Positions 1 through 11,639 of a DNA stretch of 64,000 bases are shown one piece after another. The DNA is from Vermamoeba vermiformis (taxonomy: Eukaryota; Tubulinea; Echinamoebida), in contig JBEWZL010000304.1 of the NCBI GenBank assembly GCA_045837725.1, positions 124,001 to 188,000 of the forward strand. The letters are read 5' to 3'. Made by a program: the position numbers and the translations under genes. The first letter of the stretch is position 1. Every line of letters starts with the position of its first letter. Under the pieces are notes generated by a model. That model searched no databases. It was given only the letters and a program-made list of their open reading frames with translations, and was not told the origin of the DNA.

Positions 1-48
1 GATTGGTCACTTGGACTTGGTCGTTTCGTTAAAATACACGAACGATTG

Positions 49-60
49 TTATTTAAAAGG
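49..60 (+). promoter_or_regulatory. TATA-like element of the first F-box gene
   Basis: A TATTTAAAAG stretch lies about 70-80 bases before the ATG at 129, the right place for a core promoter of the multi-exon gene that follows. This is inference from position and composition only. Confidence 0.35.
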
Positions 61-128
61 CGGGCACAAACCTTTTGGTGATTTAGTCACCGTTTTGTAC
101 AAAACACAACCGTTCATAACATTAAATT

Positions 129-3100
129 ATGAGCACGAAGAGAAAATCCAGGGATGGTGGTGCTGAAGATCGCCCGCAGAAGAGAAGAAAAGTAGATCCA
201 GGTAAAAAATAAATTAATACCGCGAAAAAATCGCAAAAATCAAATTAACGCTATATTTAGATGAATTAAATTCAGGAGAAAATCATGCACTACATGATTA
301 TTTTAGCAGCTTGCCAAGAGAGATTTTTACTCACATCCTGTCTTTTGCTGATGATCCTATAGCCACGCAAATATTATCTATGACTTGCAAAATATTCAAC
401 GATTATATAGATCAATCAGCGAATGAAAATCGTTTGTGGCACTCGATCTACCTAAAATCCAAATTCCACGTCACCTGCGCTACTGTTAAGAACAATTCGT
501 TATTAACGTGTAAGTAACCATACCAATACATGCAACATATTGATATAAGAGCGTCAGTGGAGGATGTTCAATTTTGGGAAAACATGAACAAACTGGATGG
601 TGCCGACTTGACGCTGGATTCGATAAGGGCGCAACAAGAACTTTACAATTCGCCCACTACGTACATACAATCGGAGAGAGAATGTGAAGAGGTAATTTTG
701 TGCCGGGACAAGTGCAAATACGAACAATTATTTTTTGCTAGGCCATAAATTTCTTTTAACAAAAATACGCTAATCTGACTCGGAGGGAGCTTGTCGAATT
801 TTTAGTTTATTACATGTTCTTTTAATATTAACCACTTGGTCAGTTAGCGGGTTACAGCCCTGAATGGTACTGGCCGAGGCCTCTAGAACTTTCAAAAGAG
901 AATTACGATCCGAGCGTGAATTACAGAGAGTTAGCGATCGATTGTTGGTGGAAAAAATTGCAATTTGAGTTGTTTTTGAAGTTGGACGGCACTCAACAAT
1001 CACGGTTAAAACGACAACAAAATCCAGAATCGGAGAACGAAGAAGAAAATAGCGATGACGATGACGATGTATCTACAGAAGAAAATAATAATAATTCCTC
1101 CGTAGAATCGCAAGAGGAATCGAGCGAAAATTCCGATAATGAAAATCGGATCTCGTCGGTTTCGGAGGAAGCAAAAGACGAAGAAGATGATGAAAGTGTT
1201 GATATGGAGCCTCAGTATTTGGAGCACGATGCTACATTAGCTTTTCTCAGGTAATTAATTGAAGTAGACAGACCAAGATCTTGAAATTTAAATGACGACC
1301 TTGTAGAGCGGAAAATAATGATTCGCTTGGTCTAACGTGATATTTTTAGAGAAATATCGGGCTCGGACCAATTTGGCCTCTTTTTACAAATCTTGAGCGG
1401 AGCTGCCGCTGGTCACATGCCTGCTCTCGATTACGAAGTCCCTAAACATAGCGTAAGCCCACTTATATTACATGGTATTATTCTGAGGTCTAACTTACGA
1501 TTTGATAAAGAAATTGAATTGCTCATGTTCATCAAGTCTATCAAAGAGCGCATCCGAGGCTGAACAATTTTTTGAACTTGTCAAACAAGCTTTTAATCTC
1601 GATTCGATCGTCTGCATGCAACACATCATATGTGCCTTATATATGATAGGCATTATCGATGTATTATATCTGCATGAACTCGTTTCGCAGAATTTTCCTT
1701 ATTTGGCAACTATTTATTCAGGTAAGTAATTGCCACAACTCCCTCAACTATTGCTAGCAAGATACTAATATTGATCTAGTATATAATATTGAGCAACACT
1801 TCCTGCAATTAACCGTTGCAGAAAGCTCTTTTTTCTTTCTGTTCAACGCTGATCTGGATGCAAACGGCCCAAAATTGCCAGATTGGCTTGCTCGTAAGTG
1901 AAATTAAACGTTTAATTATATCATAATAACCTATAAATCCAGTCAACCAATCGATGTTTAAATTGATGCGCCGAGCTGGAATGGCTTTTGCCTCGCCAAA
2001 TGCTACAGGTACTCATAATTAACTCACTAATAAAGCCTAATACTAATAACTTTAATATAGGATATGCTATTGAGACGCTTCGTGATTATATTAAAACCGT
2101 TATTAGTACGATCATCGAAAATAAGAAGCAAGATCCGACAGCGAAAAATACTAACGGCATTGACGTTGATTCGAGTGACATTCAAAAAGCATTGATATCC
2201 ATGACTATAGACAACGGATATGATTCCCATAATATACTCTATCGCGAGCACGAGTGGCTGAACGAGAACGAATTGATGATGTATTCGGACAGCGAGTGCG
2301 AGACTTATGAAAGTAGTTATGAAGACAGCAGTGTTGAAGACGAAGATTTGAGCGAATATTCGCCACAAGAGCCTGAAAAGAAGAAAAATATGTTCGCTGA
2401 TGAAAGTCTTGACGATGAAGATATTTGTGGCTTGCTCAACAATTTTATCGATGAAAGTGAGGAGTATACGCCCTTGAATGAATTGCTGAAGGTAAAAACA
2501 TTGGCTAAATAAGGTAATTTATAGTACTAATTTTTTATCCTAATTTAGCAACAAATTCCGGGCCTTGCGAAAATCGACGACGATAGTCAATTATTCATTA
2601 ACACCGCGATAAGGCACGCACAAATTGACGAAATAAAAAAAGAAGAAACTATTGTTAATCCACGCAGCAATGAGTGGCAAAGCGTAGCCGATGAAAAGGA
2701 ACATGAATTGGATGCCAGGTACGCCATCACCACCAAATTACAGCGAAAACTTTTTCCGCGAAATTTCATCAATTTTTTGTATCCGAGACGAATGCATTTT
2801 AGAAATAGCCTTACTAGCAGTAACTAATAGATATGTATTGCTTCAGGATTGAACAATTTGAGCCAACGTATCAGACTAATTTGCAAGCACTCGAAGGAGA
2901 TGAATTGGCCGCAACTTGGATGAACGTTTGTTTGACCGAAGAAGCGTATTACTATCACGGCACAACTAAGCTTGATTCGGAAACAATTGACAAATTCATC
3001 GCAAAGTATGGCGAAGATATTCCGATCAATGAATTGTCCGAAGAGAAGCAAGCTCAAGTATTAGAAATTAGGCGTAAGCTTCCAAGAAAATTTAATTATT

Positions 3101-3996
3101 TTTATTACAATAATTGAACTTATTTTTCTAAAGGCGAAACCAACAAACTGTTAAAAGAACAGTTTTTAACGGAGAAGACTGAATTTGAAACAAGACGAGT
3201 AAGATTTACTAATATTTTTTATTGCACCTTCGATGAGGCCGAAATGCTAACAATTTGGTTTCAGTGGCAACGGTTGCATGAAAATTACGACAAATATTGC
3301 AAAGAAATTAGCCAAGAAGACTTGACGACTTGCAAATCATTGGAGATTAATTTAACGGTCGATAACGAGTTGATCAAAAGTATTATCGAACGCGCCATTA
3401 AAATTATTCGTAAGTAATTTAGAAAAGTAAATCAGAATTATTTTTTTAAATATTAATAATATTAATAATATTTATTATTAGCTCAATGCACCAGTTTGAA
3501 AACCGTCAAAATCAGGAGCCAGTGGACCGAAGAAGAATTCAATTATAAAAATGAATTGACCAAATTATTCAATCAGTTATCAAAGTGTCGAACTTTAGAG
3601 GCCTTAATAGTGACCGACGATCAATTGCCTGAAGATTTGCTCGTCAAATTCTTAACGAAGAAAAAATTGAAGAGATTTCATTACTCCGGCCGAGAACAAC
3701 TCAACGAAGCTAAAGATTTATTGAAGGCAATACTGCAGCACCAATCTGACTCGCTGAAAGATTTTTATATCACCCATATCGATGCTGATAATTTGAAGGC
3801 ATACGCAGCGTTGCTGAAAAACGTTCAAGTCTTAAGAACTGCAAGTGTCAAAACTGACGAGGAAACAATCAATTTACTCAAAGAAAAGTGCCCGTCATTG
3901 CAACGAGTGCAAATTTGCAACATTGACAGATGGCGAACTAACGTGCAGCAACAACTAAAAGAACTGAATGAGAAAGTATTTGGTGACGAGCACTAG
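129..3996 (+). CDS. Multi-exon F-box protein with acidic linkers
   Basis: Spliced gene with at least twelve short exons. Exon 1 (129-201) gives a basic, NLS-like start (MSTKRKSRDG, then KRRK). The next exon carries the F-box: SSLPREIFTHILSF, then an ATQILSMTCKIFNDYI stretch and a Trp. Later exons hold an Asp/Glu/Ser-rich region (about 1010-1230), a helical middle (858-1000 and 1350-2010), a second acidic stretch (about 2260-2480) and a C-terminal helical/LRR-like part (3490-3993). F-box proteins join an SCF ubiquitin ligase through Skp1 and select substrates through the rest of the chain; no known substrate domain is recognisable here. Introns are 45-110 bp with GTAAG donors; frame and phase hold across the joins I checked. 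Two acceptors in the first intron (260 and 275) both keep frame. AATAAA follows at about 4050. Later exons could in principle be a separate gene, but no start or stop separates them. Confidence 0.72.
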
Positions 3997-4382
3997 TGAA
4001 GAGTGACGTACGGTTGCTTTAAATGTGACAACTATTATCTATTAGCAAGAATTAATAAATACCGGTATCCATCGTTTCAAAATCTAACCGTTTCACCTTC
4101 AGAAATAGAAAAATAGAAATATTTCCTAATTTGGTGGTAGATGTGGCACGTACTTTGTTATGTTGTATCTCAAGAAAAAATTACTCATATCCTTTTTTAA
4201 TAAAAAGCAAAAATCGAATATTTTTAGCTCAAGCGCACCAAAGTTTTTTTGAAACTTTCAAAATTGACACGTGTCAATTACTCACCGGCTAATGTCGAGG
4301 AATTAAGACTTGTACTGCTGCGGACGTGCATGCAACATGAAATGGTAGTCATAGGAGGGAGTTTTTAACATTGCTGTAATTT
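3997..4382. other. Intergenic, convergent 3' ends
   Basis: Space between the 3' ends of the F-box gene (+) and the ABCG gene (-). It holds an AATAAA at about 4050 and one perfect palindrome of the dispersed family (4264-4277). No coding signal seen. Confidence 0.6.
4264..4277. repeat. CACGTG-centred palindrome (dispersed family)
   Basis: TTGACACGTGTCAA, a perfect 14-base palindrome in intergenic DNA. The same core recurs at 6074, 6146, 6219, 24983, 25391, 31406, 31892, 58295 and 63363. Confidence 0.8.
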
Positions 4383-7300
4383 TTATTGCTTGGGCTTTCG
4401 TACAAATCGCAGTAAAATGTAGGCGAGAATATTCAACACGACGAACATGCCAGCCAAAATACCCACATTGCGCCAATAATTGTCCGCATTCAAACTGAAC
4501 GCCACCAAAAACACATTCGCACCTAAAAATACAACACTATTAGCACCGTTATATTAATATGTTTGTTATAGTCTTACTTATATCAACGGATCCGTAGCCT
4601 TGCACGCTCAGTGATAAATTCAGTCCGGTCAATTCATTTGCAGCGATTGATTCGAATGCGTAGCTGAAGAACGACAGATAACGCAGCCAAATGAGCCAAA
4701 TAGGAATACTATCGTTGTTGACTAAGAGGCCACTGAATAGCATCAGGAACAATAAAATCGCTGCACTGACGATGCTTCCAACTGTCAAAAAAAAAAACCG
4801 TCAGATCTCGCTTGATCCAAAAATTTTTTCTCATTAAGGCATTATTTAAGAATATTAATATTATTCTATGTTATTGTTATTGTTATTAATAGTATTATTT
4901 ATGTTTCCTAATAAGGAAAGTGTGAGTAAGATATTTTTTTAAAATTACCTGTGACAGAAGGCACGCCAATGCTAATGACGTAGAACATGGAGGCCACGAC
5001 CATGTTGAACAACAAAAACACGAAAATGAACTTCAAAAAGTGCTCGGGGTCACCAACGAATCCAGCCATCCAATAGACTACCACGCCGTAAATCAACGGG
5101 AAAATGATTCGTAGCGGCAGCAGATCCGATAACATCGTCGACAAATAATACGAGGACGTATAATAACATCCATTCGCGCGTTCTTTTTTGAACATGACGC
5201 GATCGCCAATGACTAAAAAAGGAAATATTATTAATATCAATTCCGAACGTGTCAAAAGTGTCAAAAAATGTTAATTGAGCACGTGAAAAAGCCCAAAAAA
5301 TTCGTAAGTGTCAAAGTGTCAAAAGTGTCAAATTTTGGATCCGGACTTACACAAATCAATGGCACTCAAGCAACCAAATCCGAACAAAATCAATGAAAAG
5401 AAAATCATTCCTAGTCTGTTTTGGAATCCTGCCACGTCATTGGCGAGATTGAGGAAAATAACTCCGATGAACACTGCTACAACCACCGTACTATATTAAT
5501 ATGATTACTATTAGACCTCATATATTCAACATTACTTAGTAGTAGCTAATACGTACATAATTAAGTGCGTTCTTAATAACGCTGGATTACGCCACATTTT
5601 AACTGCCTAATTAGGAAAATTGATTGTTAGAATACGAAAAGCGTTCATAATTTACATTGATATTAATTTTGGTACTTACATTACGATGAGCCAATACTAG
5701 GAATTGTTTGTCCCAAGACGATGAATATCTCGCTTCTTTAGCACTAGCTTTTTCTGCAAGAAAGAACGAGGTCAGATCCGGAAAGTAAAAATATTTCCAA
5801 AAAAGGAAAAATTAATTAATTCTTCGTACCTTGCGGTTCATCGTTTTGCTTTGGGAACTTATCCATGCTGACTAACACCTCTTTATCGTCATCATTATTA
5901 TGTTTTTCACCGTCAATTTCATCCACGTTAGCAATGCTCGACGCTAATTTTTCAACAGGCTGCAAACGCAATTCTTCATAGGCACTGGTCAATTTTTGCA
6001 ATTGTTCTTCGCTCTCTTCATTGACAACTGACACTATGAACACAAAATACGAGTCAGTAACAGAACTTCAACAAATGACACGTGTCAAAGTGTCATCTAC
6101 GGCGTTTTTCACAACGTTGTGAAAAATGTCAAGTGAAGGTCTACGTTTGACACGTGTCAAATCAAATACTGTCATTTAGTCGACTTTTTGCGAGCAGGTC
6201 AAAGAATGACATCCAAACTTGACACGTGTCATTTCGAATCCTCACGTGTCATAAATTTTTCACGGGTCAACTGGCTCGTAGTGTCATATCAATTAAAATA
6301 CTTACGCATATAGTCCGCAGGGTTCTCGTATTCCGGACACTTGAATCCTTGCTCGGCGAAGAAATTCATGGCCTCTTGCGCAGGTCCGTGATACACCACA
6401 TTGCCGTTCCACAACAACACGAGCACATCGAACATTTGATAGATCATGCGTCGCGGCTGATGAATGCTGCAAATAATGCTGCAGTTGCGCTTTTTGGCCA
6501 AATCTTGCAACAATTGCATCACTACTGTCGCGTTGTAGCTGTCAAGACCTGAGGTGGGCTCGTCCAACAACAAAATGCGCGGGTAAGTCACTAGTTCCGT
6601 CGCAATAGACACTCTGCACCGCGGAACAATTAGCGAAATTTCGTTGCATGTGATCGACGTGACGTACCTGCGTCGTTCACCACCAGACAATCCGCGGACG
6701 GAGGTATCTCCGATAAGCGTGTGGGCCACGTGGCTCAAGCGAAGATCGGCAATGACATTGCTTACCTAATAAGGAAAGTTAGTACTAGGTACGCCAAAGA
6801 AAATGATTCGACGTACTATTTGTTCTATTTGCGAGTACGGCACGGAGCTGGGCAATCTCAATTGTGCGGAATAAATCAATTGTTCCGTGACTGTTAATGT
6901 TCCGAGCAAACATTCTTCTTGCGTAACATAACTGTACAAACAAATATTAATAACGAATTTTTTTCAGTGAATCATTTACACGAACAAGATTTCTAAATTG
7001 ATCGAATGTAATTACCCTGTAATTCTTTTGAAGTGTTTCGGCAACGGTTTTCCATCCAACAAAACATCGCCCAAGACATCGCCGCGCTTGCCAACGTCAC
7101 TCATAATGTCCAACAATGTCGTTTTGCCAGCACCAGACGAGCCCATGACAGCGCAGACTTGACCGGGCATGATCTTCATATTCACATTTCTCAGCACTGT
7201 TTTCTTTTGCACGTCTTTCTGGCACGAATTGCCAGATCTGATCGTCACTTTGTACTCGACATTGATCAGTTCGAGCGTTGAGCCCTTTGTTGCTGCACTG

Positions 7301-9426
7301 ATCGCTGTGTTTGCCGGCCTGCAAATTAAATTAGATCGAAATATTCGTGGAAAACATAACACGCATAGAAAAATCTGTATTATTGATATCGCCGTAGAAA
7401 TTTCAGAATTTAACACCTCAAAATTTATCGAGATTAGTACCAATATATTATGTGAAAGGTAAATAGTCCTATTATCAATGTTATAATATTATTGGACTTT
7501 TCAAAATTTCATTTTTTAAATATTTCGACGACGTCAGTCTGAGCAGTACGATGCCCATTCGAGTATATCAAATAATAATAGATGAATTATGACGTACCTG
7601 TCTCGTTTCATATCAGCAACATATATAATAAACGGTAGTATTAATAGCACCGCTATGCCAATCGGTAAAACTAGCGCACCCAAAACGATGCCGGTAACCT
7701 AAATGCAAATTACAATTAGCAAATATTCCGTTTAATATTAATAATATACTATTTGACAATAGTACTACTAATTATTATAAATACCTTATCAGTTTCAGTC
7801 GCTACTAAGCCCGTTGGTTTTCCGCACTCGGATGCAGAACAACTTAAACTGACTTGCACGGGAATATCGACCTCTATAATAGTAATATTAAGAAAATATT
7901 TCCTTTTTAGGAAAGTTGAATCTATATTTGGCTTACGATCGAGGGTACAAACTGGATTTTCTTTGTTCTCGCAAGAAAATTTAGAATAGCCTCGAAGATT
8001 ATCCAAGATAAATTGCGCTATTAACAAGAATTAGCTATCATAATTTCTAAATATAGTAATCATCTGTTATAACGACTTACAAATCGTTTCTGAACAGTTG
8101 ACCAAAAGCGGATCCGGATTGCACGTGCAAGCAATGGAATTGCATTCAAATACGACGTTGTTGTTTCCATCGTCTGAAACTTTACAGTCGTACATAGTGC
8201 AGTTAATTTTATAAGGCTGGCCTGCTGTTCTCTTCCACACTACATCGATTTAAAAATTATGATCCGGATGTAGGCAACTTAAATTTGTATAGAAATGGCG
8301 TATTCGAATTCATAACATCATATTTAAATATGTACGTGAGAAATTAACCTACGATAAATCTGGGACTGCGCTGCTTCTACGTCGTAAATGTACGAGATCG
8401 TGCCTTCGCCGAACAACTGCTTTACGATATCCTCTATTTAACGACGAGTAATATTAACTTGATTGCTATAGTACTATAATATATATGATTTAGGAACGTA
8501 CGTTGCGGATAACATTCGAGTATTTTTCGTTTGTACGGAGAAGGCGTTCGATTGCACTCAATCAAAGTGTTGTTTTGAGTGCATGCGTCGTTAGTTGTGC
8601 ACACTGTATTACCAAATTAGGAAATTTGGAAACGTAGGTTGAGCGTTAGCGAAAGAAATTAAATTCAGAGGGATATCTCATGAGCGTTTTTTAACTTAGC
8701 CCAGTTTTCGTTGTGAACTATTTTCCTTATATAGTAGTGCCTCCCTACGTTGCGCAGCATGCCGCCCCCGATCCAGGACTCGTCCAACCTTCGGGCTAGA
8801 CAAGTTCGAGATCAACCTAGTGCCTCTCAGTCGTCTCTTAGGGTTGTTTGGACGGGGGTGCAGTGCACGAGGGTCACTGCTATATAAGGAAGGAATTTCA
8901 TTGAAAATTGAAGTGAGCTAAGTTATCTAACGTGTTTAAGTTATCCCTCTCAGAATTTTGACTTTGGATCTCGTGTAAAGATTAAAATTATATTAAATCA
9001 ATTTAAATTCGCTTACTTCCGCACGTTTGTCCGGTCCAACCATCAGCACAATCACAATGAATCGACCATATTGAACTATTTACACCTGTATCGATATTCG
9101 TCACATCCAACGTTGAACAGCCCAGTGTCGAATTATTTTCGCACTAATAAGTAAAATTAATACTAAAATTAATATAAAATTATTATGTAATCAATTTACA
9201 ATGTACAAGGGATCCAACGGCTCCCAAGTGCCACCCAATCCTGTTGGGCAGTCGAATCCGATGGTATTCGGGTACGCATTGTCGCAAACTTGACGGCAGC
9301 CTATTATAAACGGTATAAATATTGTTGTTAGAATATTTTTAACCGACCTTGAGCGTATCCACTGCTGAAATAACAAAATAAAATTATTGCGCAAATAGAT
9401 GCGCTTCGAAATACAACGTGCATCAT
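4383..9426 (-). CDS. ABCG-type half-transporter with Cys-rich/EGF-like N-terminal ectodomain
   Basis: ATP-driven half-transporter of the ABCG (White/WBC) family, expected to dimerise. The ATG at 9426 starts a clear signal peptide (MMHVVFRSASICAIILFCYF). Exons between 9350 and 7750 encode a cysteine-rich segment with an EGF-like CDCADGWTGQTC motif (about 9015-9075), followed by one membrane helix (about 7610-7700). The ATPase follows: Walker A GSSGAGKTT (about 7130), Q-loop YVTQEE, signature LSGGERRR with its last residue over an intron, Walker B ILLLDEPTSGLD (about 6570) and H-loop SIHQPR. An acidic linker (5830-6030) leads to a six-helix ABC2 membrane domain spread over four or more exons; stop at 4383-4385. 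The order NBD-then-TMD is typical of ABCG. The N-terminal Cys-rich region recalls the plant ABCG24/28 and Dictyostelium long ABCG types (family knowledge). Substrate unknown. The gene has about 17 short introns, one enlarged by a foldback element at 8663-8957. Confidence 0.9.
6074..6231. repeat. Cluster of three CACGTG palindromes in an ABCG intron
   Basis: Perfect or near-perfect copies at 6074-6089, 6146-6161 (full 16-mer TTTGACACGTGTCAAA) and 6219-6231, with half-sites (CACGTGTCA, CGGGTCAA) around them. All lie in one intron between the ATPase-end exon and the acidic-linker exon. A run of GTGTCAAA half-sites also lies near 5250-5335 in another intron of the same gene. Confidence 0.75.
8663..8957. 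mobile_element. Foldback (MITE-like) element inside an ABCG intron
   Basis: The two ends are long inverted repeats: the left end reads AGAGGGATA... TTAACTTAGCCCA ... TTCCTTATATAGTAGTG, and the reverse complement of the right end reads AGAGGGATA... TAACTTAGCTCA ... TTCCTTATATAGCAGTG. Arms are roughly 130 bases, imperfect, around a short GC-rich middle. There is no ORF. It sits in an intron running from about 8603 to 9015; without it the intron would be about 120 bp, like its neighbours. This fits a MITE or foldback DNA element. A structured non-coding RNA is a less likely alternative; a B-box-like string lies near 8800-8815. I see no clean target-site duplication. Confidence 0.6.
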
Positions 9427-9714
9427 TAATAATATGCACTTATAGGTGCCTTATGTACATCATATAATGAAAGTAAACAAAATAATCTAAAACGCGCTAT
9501 TTTTAAATTTTGTCAGCTCACACGATTAACACAAACACATACCGCGGCTTTAATTATATTACGCAGTAGTATTGCGTCCATAATATTTCCGTAAATATAA
9601 TCACGCCAGTTCACGTGGCTTTACACGGTTCTGGATGCTCATACACATCTGATTAAACCGTCTAGACTTGCTTGCTTTTAAATCAAAAGGTACTAATATT
9701 GTTCAAATATTATA
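9427..9714. other. Intergenic, upstream of ABCG gene
   Basis: AT-rich spacer holding the promoter of the ABCG gene (transcribed leftwards). No coding exon seen. Confidence 0.5.
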
Positions 9715-9966
9715 TTACTTTATAGGTTTATATGGACGCTCATTATAGTCATCGGCTAAGTTGCCGAACCGTTCAAAATTTAATAACCGTTTGAAAATTG
9801 ACCTAATTTTAAGTTGGTCTTCAATATCATGGATAGCATCGCGCATGTAATATTTAAAATTAATAGCGTGCAATAGACGAGATTTCGGAGTAGGCGCGGT
9901 ATCAATTGCGCTTTGTGTTCTTGTTTCACTGTGTGGAGTCCGTCGCAGAGGTACGAAGCGACCCAT
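9715..9966 (-). CDS. Small orphan protein (83 aa)
   Basis: Intronless ORF from a real ATG (MGRFVPLRRTPHSETRTQ...) to a TAA. The product is basic, with a Thr/Pro-rich start and a helical part containing KYYMRDAIHDIEDQLK. No signal peptide, membrane helix or recognised domain. It is read from the same strand as the ABCG gene just downstream, separated by about 290 bases. It could be a genuine small gene or a chance ORF; length and a plausible composition are the only support. Confidence 0.4.
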   Translation of the reverse strand: MGRFVPLRRTPHSETRTQSAIDTAPTPKSRLLHAINFKYYMRDAIHDIEDQLKIRSIFKRLLNFERFGNLADDYNERPYKPIK

Positions 9967-10364
9967 GCATGAATTATAGCGTAATTATGCCAGATAGGTG
10001 CAAGGAAGCATTTTAAATGGATTGGCGGAAAAACGGCGAGATGCTGCAGATCGTTACAACTAAATCTGAACTCGCGCTATTGAGGGATACTTGTAAAGGC
10101 GGGTCATCGGACTAAAATAATAAGTTGCTTTATTGCCTTACAAAACGCCGATTGAGTTCATCGAAACCGTGGTATACTTAATTCGATCTGATTAGTTGAC
10201 GCAATTCTACAATTCTATATATTCCAATCATTTTTTAAGGTATGATATGAATCACATTAATATCTCCACCAAGATTGGAGGCATTTTTGGTTTTGTCGCT
10301 TATTTGCCTACTTCCATTTTTTTGATCTGTTAGGAAACAACACAAATCAACTAAAATATACGAA
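9967..10364. other. Intergenic, divergent promoter region
   Basis: Separates the leftward small ORF from the rightward secreted-protein gene. A CTATATATT element near 10215 could serve the gene starting at 10365. Nothing else recognised. Confidence 0.45.
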
Positions 10365-11415
10365 ATGATGAAAGTATTGTTGTTAGTGCTTGCCTTGACG
10401 GCCGTTGTTATGAGCCAAACCTTCCCTGACATTAGTGGTAAATGGGTTAGCGATAACTGCGAGCAAGTTACTCCTGGAAGTACGTAAATTATTATTTCTG
10501 TATTTTTTAGCGCACCTTTATTTATACTAATTTTTATTATTTTAGTCCCTTTCTACTACTTCAGAACCTACGAGATCGAGGCTAACGGTCACTGGATGGT
10601 TACTGCCAAGCTCTACGGCGGCGCCAACTGTACCGAGGATAAATTGAATGCCGAATTTTTCTCTGAGGGAACTTGTAAGCCTGAATATTTTATAATTGAA
10701 TTTACCCCGTTTCATTACTAAATCCGATCGGTAGACCAATTTACCGCGGAAAGCAACGCTACTGCTTGCTACGGCTCTGGTGCGAAGGTTTACGATATTC
10801 AGTTCTGGTCCAACACCACTAAGACCCTCACTCCCGTAAGTAAATCCGATCGCGCGCTATCTGTAACTAACGTTTGAACAGAGAACTAGTGCCTTTGCCG
10901 GAACTGCTTCCTCTTTTTGCAAGAGTAATTTTACCGTCAACGTTACTTCTGATATTAGCACCTTGGTACGTTTCTTAAGCCGTTAACTTATGAGGTCATA
11001 CTTAATCTGCTGCGTAGGACTGCGCTACTTTCCAAATCTACTCTCCTTGCCCTGAGGGTGAGTATGATATCATTACCGTTTTGGACAGCCCTACCAGGTA
11101 AGTTTTAGCTCTATTTTAAGTGCAATCGAACCCGTGCCTAAATCCGGATTTACCCCGCTCAGATTTTACAACGGCAAGCGCAGTTCCTCCAACCAATGCC
11201 AAGAGGTCAACAGACCCAAGACCCTCTCCCCTAATGCTGCCGTTAAGGACGGTACGGGCGTTTCTAGCTCGCCTCTGGTGTGCTCTTTGACCGCTCCGAC
11301 CCCAGTCGCTGCGCCACAAGCCAGCACTACTCCTACTGCTGCCACTCCTAAGGCCAGCAATGCCGTCATCACCTCCGCGTCGATGCTCTTGTTCGCTGCT
11401 TTCTTGTTCTTCTAA
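10365..11415 (+). CDS. Secreted, probably GPI-anchored APCDD1-like protein
   Basis: Seven exons. Exon 1 encodes a signal peptide (MMKVLLLVLALTAVVMSQTF) and then DISGKWVSDNCEQV. The next exons read FYYFRTYEIEANGHW, LYGGANCTEDKLNAEFFSEGT and so on, with paired cysteines and several N-glycosylation sites. The GxWxSxxCE start, then an R-Y segment, a W, and a C about 10 residues later is the pattern of the APCDD1 domain (a beta-barrel ectodomain known from Wnt inhibitors and found in protist secreted proteins). The last exon (from about 11163) ends in a Thr/Pro/Ala-rich stalk and a hydrophobic tail (SMLLFAAFLFF), as in GPI-anchored proteins. Introns are 50-80 bp. An AATAAA lies about 20 bases after the stop. 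Domain assignment rests on pattern memory and needs a profile search. Confidence 0.75.
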
Positions 11416-11639
11416 GCTTTCTTGCGGCGCTATCAGAAATAAACGCATCCACACGGAACGTTCGCATCGCTTCTTGATTGAACCTATCATTGCTATACTT
11501 ACAGCATACGTTAATCAATGTACTGGCAGATAATTAATTAGCTATGACCAACCACTTCCGATAGATTTTAGGAGCATTTTCTATTTTTGATTGTTTAGAA
11601 CAGCACGTGCGAGAAAAAATCCATCATAATTAATTAATT

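Noticed and set aside
8790-8830. tRNA- or 5S-like gene inside the foldback (B-box-like string)
   Set aside because: No cloverleaf can be formed and no A-box at the right distance; the inverted-repeat arms explain the structure.
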